Shown here in pieces: positions 1 to 6,021 of a DNA stretch of 6,594 bases (position 1 is its first letter; each line of letters begins with the position of its first letter). The notes beneath the pieces are model-generated. The model made no database searches and was not told the DNA's origin. It saw only the letters and a program-made list of their open reading frames with translations. The stretch is from the NCBI GenBank assembly GCA_037440545.1, contig JBBITX010000064.1:1-6594 (forward strand), read 5' to 3'. Made by a program: the position numbers and the translations under genes. The DNA comes from JAVZIQ01 sp037440545 (GTDB taxonomy: Archaea > Thermoproteota > Bathyarchaeia > Bathyarchaeales > Bathycorpusculaceae).

Positions 1-124
1 CCCCTCTATTTATGCTCAGGGAAACTCCGTCAACAGCCCTTACAGATGCTACTTTACGCTTGAAAACACCTCCAAGTATGGGGTAATGTTTCCTTAAGTT
101 TTTTACATTTATTAAAGCGTTCAC
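1..124 (-). CDS. dppF: Oligopeptide/dipeptide ABC transporter ATPase, second (DppF/OppF-type) subunit, N-terminal fragment
   Basis: The first 41 codons of a gene that runs off the left edge. The start is a GTG at 124-122, overlapping the stop of the preceding ATPase gene (shared GTGA), with a strong GGAGGT ribosome binding site five bases upstream; no other early start codon is available in this frame. The visible protein begins VNALINVKNLRKHYPI and reaches VRAVDGVSLSINRG at residues 28-41. This is the typical N-terminal strand region of an ABC ATPase (the 'AVDGVS' segment with an aromatic residue upstream to stack on adenine), just before where Walker A is expected. The basic stretch FKRK between the first two strands is usual for F-type subunits of peptide importers. 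Its position directly after a D-type ATPase matches the common A-B-C-D-F order. The catalytic motifs lie outside the window, so activity cannot be judged. Family call is fairly firm; substrate is unknown. Confidence 0.85.
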   Translation of the reverse strand, partial: MNALINVKNLRKHYPILGGVFKRKVASVRAVDGVSLSINRG

Positions 125-1239
125 TTTGAACCTCCGTACAGGTGGCATGCAACATAATGATCCTTCTTGACTTCTATAAAATCCGGCTTAACGTTTCGGC
201 AAATGTCCATTGTGAAACTGCATCTTTCATGGAACCTGCATCCTTTCGGAGGATTTATAAGGCTTGGAACGGTTCCGGGGATGGATTTGAATTCTTGGCC
301 AGGTCTAGGAATGGACTCTAAAAGACCCTTTGTATATGGGTGAAAGGGGTTTTTGAAAAGTTCGTAGACTTCGGCTGTTTCAACAACGTTGCCCGCATAC
401 ATCACGGCGACTCTGTCGCAGAGTTCAGCTACAACTCCTAAATCGTGAGTTATGTAGAGTATGGTGGACTTGTAGTTCTTCCTAAGCTGTCTAATGAGGT
501 TCAATATTTGAGCTTGGATTGTAACGTCCAAGTTGGTTGTCGGCTCATCAGCTATGAGCATTACCGGATAACATGATAAAGCCATTGCTATAACTGCCCT
601 CTGAGCCATTCCACCGCTTAATTCGAAAGGGTACATATTCGCTACCCTTTCAGGATCAGCTATTTCGACTGCTCCTAGAAGATTTACAACCTCCTTTCTT
701 ATTTCCTCTCTTAAGGTTTTTTTCCGAGAAAGTTTAGCCATAAACCTTGTTAACAGAGATTTAGGCTTATGGAGCATTCTATTGTAAACTTTAGCTTCAA
801 AACTTGATTTTCTCCCCTTTTTCTCTAAGTTTTCTATGGCTTTCTTTAGAAACTCCTCCCTTCTATGTAGTAATAGAGCCTCGCCTATCTGAGTTTCAAT
901 TGTGTAAACTGGATTTAGATAAGCCCTAGGCTCCTGGAATATCATGGCTATGTCTTTTCCCCTAACCCCTCGAAGCAGCTGGGCATCTATGCCGGTAATG
1001 TTTATAATTTTCCCGTTTTTGTTGAAGTGTATTTCTCCACCTTCAATTTTTCCAGGTGAGGGTACAAGCTGAAGCATTGAAAGGCTTGTAACGCTTTTTC
1101 CACATCCAGTTTCTCCGACCAGTCCGAGTATTTCGCCAGGCTTAAGTTTGAGGTTAACGCCGTCTAAGGCTTCAACTATGCCAGCGTATGTGTAGAATTT
1201 CACGATTAGGTTTTTAACTTCAACAATTGATTGCTCCAT
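121..1239 (-). CDS. dppD: Oligopeptide/dipeptide ABC transporter ATPase (DppD/OppD-type) with an extra basic helical insert
   Basis: Cytoplasmic ATPase that would pair with the F-type ATPase to power the importer. In 372 residues I see Walker A GETGCGKS (42-49), Q-loop with Q102 in IFQEP, signature LSGGMAQR (207-214), Walker B VMLIADE (226-232, catalytic E232), D-loop NLD (236-238) and switch His265 in ITHD. All catalytic residues are present. The C-terminal peptide-importer extension begins at NPFHPYTKGLL (297-307) and has four cysteines (334, 340, 347, 365) in the family's CxxxxxC...C pattern; in some DppD proteins this motif holds an iron-sulfur cluster, inferred here only by similarity. 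Family members are usually about 320-335 residues. The excess lies between HR (125-126) and LLGAVEIADP (187-196), about 60 residues where roughly 13 are usual, rich in Lys and Arg. The ATG lies two bases after the permease C stop, with AGGAGAAGG upstream. D-type assignment is firm; the transported substrate is not determined. Confidence 0.95.
   Translation of the reverse strand: MEQSIVEVKNLIVKFYTYAGIVEALDGVNLKLKPGEILGLVGETGCGKSVTSLSMLQLVPSPGKIEGGEIHFNKNGKIINITGIDAQLLRGVRGKDIAMIFQEPRAYLNPVYTIETQIGEALLLHRREEFLKKAIENLEKKGRKSSFEAKVYNRMLHKPKSLLTRFMAKLSRKKTLREEIRKEVVNLLGAVEIADPERVANMYPFELSGGMAQRAVIAMALSCYPVMLIADEPTTNLDVTIQAQILNLIRQLRKNYKSTILYITHDLGVVAELCDRVAVMYAGNVVETAEVYELFKNPFHPYTKGLLESIPRPGQEFKSIPGTVPSLINPPKGCRFHERCSFTMDICRNVKPDFIEVKKDHYVACHLYGGSK
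130..135 (-). promoter_or_regulatory. Shine-Dalgarno site for the downstream ATPase gene
   Basis: GGAGGT on the minus strand, five bases before the GTG at 124. It lies inside the last codons of the upstream ATPase gene (encoding the GG near its C-terminus). It decides the GTG start and indicates translational coupling across the 4-base overlap. Confidence 0.75.
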
Positions 1240-1241
1240 GT

Positions 1242-2354
1242 TTACCTTCTCCTAATTATGGGGTCTAAAACGTCTCTTAACGCGTCGCCTAAAAGGTTCC
1301 ATCCTAAAACGAATAATGATATGAAAATGCCTGGAATTAGGAAGGTGTGGTAGTTTGCCACTAAGAGTTCAGGCTTGCTTATCCAGTTTCTGCTTCTGCT
1401 TATTATCTGTCCCCAGTCGGCATAGTTGGGGTCAGCTCCAATGCCTATGAAGCTTAAGGCAGCAGCTGTAAGAACTATTGAGCCTACGTCAAGCGTAGAA
1501 ACTATCAATACCGGGTAAATAGTGTTTGGAAGTATATGCCTAATTATTATTCTAAAATCTGAACACCCTGCAGCTTTAGCTGCTTCCACATAATCTTCAT
1601 TTTTCACCCTTAAAACTTCGCCTCGGATTAGCCTTGCATAACTAGGCCACCCGACTATTGCCAATGCAAATAATACCTTATCCAGCCTTGAAAGGTTTAG
1701 ACCTATCCCTACAGGGTTGAATATGTAAAGGAATAGGCTTACAAACAGAATTATTAGCGTCGGAAGGAGGAGTTTACTTTCCCGCTTAAACAGCATTAAG
1801 AGCAGCGTGAATACTGCAGATACCACCAGTATTATTAGCGTGATATCTACAGGTATGATTGTTGGAAAGGCTATTACTAGTGCCATTGCTAAAACCAAGC
1901 CTGGAAAGGCGATAATTATATCTGTGAACCTCATCATTATTTCATCTATAACTCCGCCGTAGTAGGCTGAAATTGTCCCAACAATCAATCCTATAATCAG
2001 TGAGACTATTACAACTACTAATCCGACGCGGAAAGCGCTTATAGATCCCCAAATGCACGCGTAGTATATGTCATATTGCTCATCTGTTGTGCCGAAAATA
2101 TGCCTAACAGTAGGAGGGGTTGGCTGTGTTGTCAAGACGGATATTTCTATGTCGCGTGGTATTACAAATGGATCTTTTCCCTGAGGCGGAGCCAAGACAG
2201 GAGCCAGACATGCAATTATTACAAAGCCAATTATTATTGCCATACCAAGAATTGCAATTGGGGATTGGCTGACTCTTTTCAGCATAAACTTCCATTCTTT
2301 TATACGCGGTTGCCATGAAGCCTTAAGCTCTCGCCATCTAGAGTTTGAACCCAT
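1242..2354 (-). CDS. dppC: Oligopeptide/dipeptide ABC transporter permease (DppC/OppC-type) with a probable extra TM hairpin
   Basis: One of the two membrane subunits forming the importer channel. The 370-residue protein has a cytoplasmic N-tail with a first TM at about 32-54, an extracellular segment (55-100), and TMs at about 108-130 and 144-163. The cytoplasmic coupling loop YVEAAKAAGCSDFRIIIRH (255-273, the EAA motif that docks on the ATPase) follows GWPSYARLIRGEVL (235-248), and the protein ends LGDALRDVLDP. These are family hallmarks. Family members are usually about 280-300 residues. The excess is at about 164-225, where two additional hydrophobic stretches (about 169-189 and 195-213) flank a positive KRESK turn. 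The family's usual GTDxxGRD segment after the first TM is degenerate here (GTTDEQYD, 88-95). The ATG sits three bases after the permease B stop, with GGTG upstream as a possible ribosome binding site. Expected to dimerise with permease B. Confidence 0.95.
   Translation of the reverse strand: MGSNSRWRELKASWQPRIKEWKFMLKRVSQSPIAILGMAIIIGFVIIACLAPVLAPPQGKDPFVIPRDIEISVLTTQPTPPTVRHIFGTTDEQYDIYYACIWGSISAFRVGLVVVIVSLIIGLIVGTISAYYGGVIDEIMMRFTDIIIAFPGLVLAMALVIAFPTIIPVDITLIILVVSAVFTLLLMLFKRESKLLLPTLIILFVSLFLYIFNPVGIGLNLSRLDKVLFALAIVGWPSYARLIRGEVLRVKNEDYVEAAKAAGCSDFRIIIRHILPNTIYPVLIVSTLDVGSIVLTAAALSFIGIGADPNYADWGQIISRSRNWISKPELLVANYHTFLIPGIFISLFVLGWNLLGDALRDVLDPIIRRR
1245..1253 (-). promoter_or_regulatory. 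Shine-Dalgarno site embedded in the terminal Arg codons of permease C
   Basis: AGGAGAAGG on the minus strand spells both the last three Arg codons of permease C and a purine-rich ribosome binding site 5-9 bases before the ATG of the D-type ATPase. It supports that start and tight translational coupling of the two genes. Confidence 0.65.
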
Positions 2355-2357
2355 AAT

Positions 2358-3398
2358 CTACACCAGCCTTATCCTTGGATCAATGTATGCGTATAAAATG
2401 TCAACTATGAGGTTTGCAATTACAAACAGGAAGGCGCTCAGTATGGCGTAGCCTAAAACAGCCGGTATATCGAAATTTAAAGCAGCGCTTGCAGCCCATT
2501 GGCCTAATCCTCCGAAGGCGAAAACGGTTTCTGTTATGATTAAGCCTCCGAGAAGACCTGCTATGAGCATTCCTGACAGTGTCACTGTTGGAATGAGCGC
2601 ATTTCTCCTCGCATGTTTGTATATAACTGTCTTCTCGTCTAGTCCTTTTGCTCTTGCGGCAGTAATGTAAGGCTTGCTTAAAGCCTCAAGCATTGAGGAA
2701 CGCATAACCCTTATCAGTAAGGCTATGTTGATTGTAACAATAACTATTGTTGGGAGAATTGCATGTTTAATTACGTCTAGCGTTAAATCTGGACGGCCGT
2801 TTAAAAGCCCGTCAAAGAGGTCTATGCGTGTATAACGAGAAAACTCCTGTGACTCTCTAATTAACCTCATGCTATCGCTTATAGGACCTGGAGGCAGCCA
2901 TCCTAACTCTCCGTAGAAAACTGAAAGGAGTATGAGGCCAAGCCAAAATGATGGAAGCGACCATCCGATTATTGACAATATTCTGCATGCATGGTCAATT
3001 ATTCCATCCTTGTGTATTGCAGACTGAACGCCTAAATAAATTCCTAAGAAAACTATTATTGGAGCTGCAAAGAGAACTATTTCAAAAGTGTAGGGCCACC
3101 TTGAAAGTATTGCTTCAGTAACTGGCTGCTGTGAGCTTTTAGCAAATCCAAGGTTTCCCTGAAGCACCTCACTTAACCATGTGAAATACTGCTGATAGAA
3201 CGGTCTTGTTAAACCATATTTTTCAGCTATTTCTAAAAGTTTGTCCGGGGAAATATGTTGAACGTTTCTTGCATAAAGCATCGCCCTTATCTCTGGAGGT
3301 ACAAGCATTGTTATAGCAAATATCATTACTGTAACGCCTATAAGCACCAATACTAGAAGCATAAGCCTCCTTGCAATATAAGCTGGAAGAGATGTCAT
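2358..3398 (-). CDS. dppB: Oligopeptide/dipeptide ABC transporter permease (DppB/OppB-type)
   Basis: Membrane channel subunit, partner of permease C. Its 346 residues are close to the family norm. It starts with YIARRLMLLVLVLIGVTVMI (7-26), the typical first TM, and has the extracellular helical segment DKLLEIAEKYGLTRPFYQQY (52-71) followed by GNLGFAKSSQQPVTEAI. Further TMs lie near 103-126, 137-160, 212-230, 272-296 and 315-337. The EAA-like coupling loop is around 244-270, with ITAARAKGLDEKTVIYKHA in its core. ETVFAFGGLGQW (290-301) and the C-terminal YIDPRIRLV are B-type hallmarks. An in-frame TGA three codons upstream of the ATG rules out a longer form; GTGA six bases upstream is a weak ribosome binding site. 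The gene follows the binding-protein gene after 68 bases that hold a hairpin and a TATA-like box, and is followed after three bases by permease C. I see no missing or disrupted family motif. Confidence 0.95.
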   Translation of the reverse strand: MTSLPAYIARRLMLLVLVLIGVTVMIFAITMLVPPEIRAMLYARNVQHISPDKLLEIAEKYGLTRPFYQQYFTWLSEVLQGNLGFAKSSQQPVTEAILSRWPYTFEIVLFAAPIIVFLGIYLGVQSAIHKDGIIDHACRILSIIGWSLPSFWLGLILLSVFYGELGWLPPGPISDSMRLIRESQEFSRYTRIDLFDGLLNGRPDLTLDVIKHAILPTIVIVTINIALLIRVMRSSMLEALSKPYITAARAKGLDEKTVIYKHARRNALIPTVTLSGMLIAGLLGGLIITETVFAFGGLGQWAASAALNFDIPAVLGYAILSAFLFVIANLIVDILYAYIDPRIRLV

Positions 3399-3416
3399 TA
3401 AAGGTCACAGAGAAAA

Positions 3417-3432
3417 GAATATTATTAATACT
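3417..3432 (-). promoter_or_regulatory. Possible internal archaeal promoter upstream of permease B
   Basis: On the minus strand the AT-rich block AGTATTAATAATATTC is centred about 27 bases before the permease B ATG at 3398. An archaeal TATA box places initiation about 25 bases downstream, which here would give an almost leaderless transcript starting at permease B. AT-rich spacers often mimic TATA boxes, so this is a candidate only. Confidence 0.35.
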
Positions 3433-3445
3433 TAAGCTTGACGGA

Positions 3446-3479
3446 GAAAAAAGTTGGGGGAATATGTTAAACTTTTTTC
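3446..3479 (-). terminator. Hairpin with T-run at the 3' end of the binding-protein gene
   Basis: A perfect 10-bp inverted repeat: GAAAAAAGTT (3446-3455 as written on plus) pairs with AACTTTTTTC (3470-3479), with a 14-base loop. It spans the last codons and the stop of the binding-protein gene. On the minus-strand transcript the 3' arm carries six U residues. It may act as a leaky terminator, an RNA 3'-end stabiliser or a processing site between the first gene and the permease-ATPase genes. The stem is A/U-rich, so its strength is moderate. Confidence 0.45.
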
Positions 3480-5641
3480 CCGAAGTTTCTGCAGACTATA
3501 GCTAGGTCTACTGCATCTACCTTTCGGTCGTTGTTCACGTCTGCCCTGAAGTTCCATCTTGCATGTATTGGCGGCCCTGGGCTTGAGCCGAATGCCTTAG
3601 ACACTGTGGCAACGTCTTTACCGTTAACAACTCCGTCATAGTTTACGTCGTATGGCAAATGATTTGATGTTGGATATGTTGGCGTTGTGCCGAGAAGGGC
3701 GTGGGGCACGTAATACTCCTTCCAAAGGTTATATGCATAAAATCCAGGATATATAGGGTTATAGTACCATCCGGCAACCCAGTCTCTTTCCCAGTGGCGC
3801 CCAATCGGCTGATTTATTGTTACGCTTGGGCAGTCCTCAATGGCAAGGAGTTGTATCTCCTTATAAATTTGCGCTCTTTCCGGACCCTCTCTTGCAGCTA
3901 TACCCTTCTCCACCAGCTCATCCATTTCTGGATTTTCGTACAGTTGCCACGCCCCGAAGGCCCCGTGGCTGTAGTAGAAGGCAAAGGCAAAGTTGTGGGG
4001 GTCTGGATAGTCTGCAAGCCATCCAATTATGAAGAGTGGCGTCTGATGATATAGGCATGCTCTAAGATAGGATCTCCAGTCTATACTTGCAACGCTTATG
4101 TGGAATTTGGAGTTTAAGCTTTCAACGTTTTCTTTAAGAATTTCTGCAGCCACTTTTCTAGGGATGTTTCCAGTATTGTAGAGTATGGTCATTGTAAAGC
4201 CTGTATCCCATAGCCCTGGAACCATTTTAAACATTTGTTCTGATTTTGTCAGGTCGATAGCGTATCCCATCACGGTTGGGTCATAATATGGTAGTCCAGG
4301 TATTATAGCAGTTGCAGGGGCCATGGCTTCGCCTAAATATGCCTCTTGCAGGAATCTATTATAATCAAATGCGTATGCGAAGGCTTTTCTAACGTTTATG
4401 CCCCAATCGGGGTTTCCAAAGAAATCGCTTGGAATTCCATCTTCAGTGAACACCCCAGGGTCATTTATCTTGCCGTATGGAGTTGTAGGAGTTATACTGA
4501 ACGTGAAGAACAATGCGTCAACCGCCAGTTGTGGCAGTGGGTATATGCATCTTATTCCGGTCTTTAACACCCCTTTATCAAAGTCGTCATACAATTCACG
4601 GAGGTTCATCCTTGGAACTGCGCAAAAGTCCATGTCACCGGCTAGGAACATCTCCCTCCTTGTTTCCCAAGTGTACTTCCAGGTCACGGTAAACCTTTCA
4701 ACGAACCCAGCGGGCTTTGAAGCGCCAATCACCGGGAAGTCTGCTGGCCAGCCTCTCCAGTAGCCTGTGTTCCGCACAACAGTCCAGTAGCAGTCCGTAT
4801 AGTCAAGCTTATCCAGCCTGAAGGGGCCTGAACCCATCATTACAGCATAAGGGTCGTCTAAAGGTGAAACTTCTGGGTTATGATAGTTTATCCACTCTGT
4901 ATAGTCTCCCCACTCGCCATTCCAGTCAGGCCTATTCAGCGTTCCAATAACAAAGTTGTTTACCCAGGCTTTGCTCAATATGCTTGACCATGATTGGCAT
5001 AGTATCTGCATGAAAGGCGCGTATGCTCCTGGAAACGCTAAATTAAACCAGACATGTGTAGCATTTGATTCTACAGCTGCGTCAATGATTCTTCCAGCAA
5101 GAATTACACCTTCTGTGGTGCTTAGATTTAAGTTAAACGGAGGATCTTCAAGTCCATAGGCGCCCCAAGTGTTAAGCAAAGGCTCATAAAACATCCATGT
5201 TGGGCCAGAGTCTCTGTCCTGAACCATAGCCCTCTCAATGCTGTATTCTACATCTTCAGGCTTCAGAAATGTGCCATCATGAAACTTTACGCCAGACCTA
5301 ATCTTAAAGTAGTATGTGTAATAGTATTTCAACTCCCCGTGAAGGTTGCTTTGAAGCGGCGGGTCGTGTTCCACGATTTTCCATTCAGTCGCTATAGATG
5401 GCAGATAAACATCCATGTGTTCTCCATCAAAAGTTATCAATGTATCGTAAACATTGAATATGAGCTCGGCGCTTGCAGTATCGTAACACCATGCCGGGTC
5501 AACTGTCTCAGGGTTTCCGCCCTCAATTGTGGCAGCTTTTAATTCTGTTTTAATGGTTATCGGAGGAGCAGCAAATGCAGCTGGAAGCAATGTGCATATC
5601 ATTAAACTTACAATAATGGCCAATAGAATTTTCCTACCCAT
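3467..5641 (-). CDS. Extracellular peptide-type solute-binding protein (SBP_bac_5-like) with C-terminal dockerin-like module
   Basis: Captures the substrate outside the cell and delivers it to the permeases. The 724 residues begin with a Sec signal peptide (MGRK, hydrophobic 5-19, AFA before a likely cleavage near 24/25). There is no lipobox cysteine and no hydrophobic C-terminal segment. The family core is clear: DPAWCYDTAS (48-57), YYFKIRSGVKFHDGTFLKPED (110-130), MGSGPFRL (269-276), VRKAFAYAFDYNRFLQEAYL (417-436) and IIGWLADYPDPHN (538-550). After a short Thr/Pro linker (651-664) come two dockerin-type calcium loops: D665, N667, D669, D676 and D701, N703, D705, D712, each followed by a helix ending in a Phe-Gly pair. 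The binding domain is longer than the usual 500-550 residues and rich in aromatics. Possible N-glycosylation sequons are N172-L-S and N193-A-T. An in-frame stop upstream with no other start codon between fixes the ATG. First gene of the importer cluster. Peptide is the family's default ligand, but sugars, nickel and other solutes are known for this family. Confidence 0.93.
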   Translation of the reverse strand: MGRKILLAIIVSLMICTLLPAAFAAPPITIKTELKAATIEGGNPETVDPAWCYDTASAELIFNVYDTLITFDGEHMDVYLPSIATEWKIVEHDPPLQSNLHGELKYYYTYYFKIRSGVKFHDGTFLKPEDVEYSIERAMVQDRDSGPTWMFYEPLLNTWGAYGLEDPPFNLNLSTTEGVILAGRIIDAAVESNATHVWFNLAFPGAYAPFMQILCQSWSSILSKAWVNNFVIGTLNRPDWNGEWGDYTEWINYHNPEVSPLDDPYAVMMGSGPFRLDKLDYTDCYWTVVRNTGYWRGWPADFPVIGASKPAGFVERFTVTWKYTWETRREMFLAGDMDFCAVPRMNLRELYDDFDKGVLKTGIRCIYPLPQLAVDALFFTFSITPTTPYGKINDPGVFTEDGIPSDFFGNPDWGINVRKAFAYAFDYNRFLQEAYLGEAMAPATAIIPGLPYYDPTVMGYAIDLTKSEQMFKMVPGLWDTGFTMTILYNTGNIPRKVAAEILKENVESLNSKFHISVASIDWRSYLRACLYHQTPLFIIGWLADYPDPHNFAFAFYYSHGAFGAWQLYENPEMDELVEKGIAAREGPERAQIYKEIQLLAIEDCPSVTINQPIGRHWERDWVAGWYYNPIYPGFYAYNLWKEYYVPHALLGTTPTYPTSNHLPYDVNYDGVVNGKDVATVSKAFGSSPGPPIHARWNFRADVNNDRKVDAVDLAIVCRNFGKKV

Positions 5642-5673
5642 ATTACATTCGCCTCTTTCGTAGTAGAAATGAT

Positions 5674-5690
5674 GAAATATTTAATTCTTA
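5674..5690 (-). promoter_or_regulatory. Probable archaeal promoter (TATA box) of the ABC importer cluster
   Basis: The minus strand reads TAAGAATTAAATATTTC. The core TTAAATAT (5677-5684) lies about 40 bases before the binding-protein ATG, which predicts initiation near 5655 and a leader of about 15 bases. A GAGG sequence at 5652-5655 would be at or just inside that 5' end as a weak ribosome binding site. This is the only sizeable gap ahead of the cluster. I see no clear operator repeat. Confidence 0.5.
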
Positions 5691-5711
5691 CGGTGCCGCG
5701 AACCCCAACTC

Positions 5712-5716
5712 AAAAA
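5712..5716 (-). terminator. Possible T-run terminator after the small membrane protein gene
   Basis: Five consecutive T residues on the minus strand, about 28 bases after the stop of the 70-residue gene and ahead of the importer promoter. Archaeal RNA polymerase can terminate at short T-runs without a hairpin. The run is short, so read-through into the importer cluster remains possible. Confidence 0.3.
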
Positions 5717-5743
5717 GTATAACATCCCATGTAACATTTAGAT

Positions 5744-5956
5744 TTAAGATAATCCCTGCTTTTTCTCCTTGATATATCGCTTATAACTTCTAACAATAAC
5801 CCAAAGAAAAATGGCGAGAACGAGGGCTAAAACAATCGATGAAGGCGAAATCAATAGTAGGGCGTAGAAAATTATGAATGGTAATAAGACAGCTAAAAGT
5901 AACAGTAAGAACAGTTGCCAAAACCATTTCTGTCTCAAAGGCCACAAATCAATCAT
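5744..5956 (-). CDS. Small two-TM membrane protein of unknown function (70 residues)
   Basis: I do not recognise a family. The protein has a short N-terminus (MIDLWPLRQKWFW), two hydrophobic segments at about 12-34 and 38-56 separated by a turn SPSS (37-40), and a basic C-tail (RSYKRYIKEKKQ). By the positive-inside rule both ends should be cytoplasmic. The ATG is fixed by an in-frame TAA seven codons upstream with no other start codon between. There is no Shine-Dalgarno sequence, but a TATA-like box centred about 26 bases upstream would give a leaderless transcript, which is common in archaea. It points the same way as the importer genes but is separated from the binding-protein gene by 102 bases with its own promoter-like element, so a functional link is not shown. 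The membrane-protein composition and the promoter placement make it likely to be real, though a chance hydrophobic reading frame cannot be excluded. Confidence 0.6.
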   Translation of the reverse strand: MIDLWPLRQKWFWQLFLLLLLAVLLPFIIFYALLLISPSSIVLALVLAIFLWVIVRSYKRYIKEKKQGLS

Positions 5957-5970
5957 GATGATAGAAACGC

Positions 5971-5991
5971 AAAATTATTTTAATATTTCGA
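5971..5991. promoter_or_regulatory. Shared AT-rich core of a divergent promoter
   Basis: The 65-base gap between the two divergent genes has one AT-rich block reading AAAATTATTTTAATATTTCG on plus. On minus, CGAAATATTAAAATA is centred about 26 bases before the ATG at 5956 (leaderless start expected). On plus, TTTTAATATTT is about 41 bases before the ATG at 6022, predicting a leader of about 15 bases that contains AGGCGGA as a possible ribosome binding site. Both directions could use overlapping TATA boxes. Confidence 0.45.
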
Positions 5992-6021
5992 AAACTAAAC
6001 CCTAAGTTGTAGGCGGACCGA

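Noticed and set aside
2076..2318. 80-codon plus frame and a 70-codon minus frame over the permease C N-terminal region
   Set aside because: Both overlap permease C in other frames, are rich in Cys, Trp, Tyr and Asn as expected for off-frame reading, and match nothing.
3223..3408. 61-codon minus frame overlapping the start of permease B
   Set aside because: Off-frame shadow of permease B; composition (many Ser, Tyr, Cys) is typical of an out-of-frame read, and permease B has the family motifs.
3701..4054. 117-codon open frame on plus, opposite the binding-protein C-terminal half
   Set aside because: Antisense shadow with low-complexity Pro/Arg/Ser content in overlapping frames and no independent promoter or ribosome binding site.
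4398..4763. 121-codon open frame on plus, opposite the binding-protein gene
   Set aside because: It lies wholly antisense to a strongly supported gene, has no recognisable domain, and its composition looks like the reverse of coding sequence.
5639..5648. ATG-TAA start/stop just before the binding-protein ATG (minus strand), considered as a minimal upstream ORF
   Set aside because: The predicted leader is only about 15 bases, and a one-codon ORF in an AT-rich leader is most likely chance.
5722..5732. ACAT-CCC-ATGT mini-palindrome upstream of the importer promoter
   Set aside because: A four-base stem is too short to call an operator or hairpin, and it lies outside the likely promoter core.
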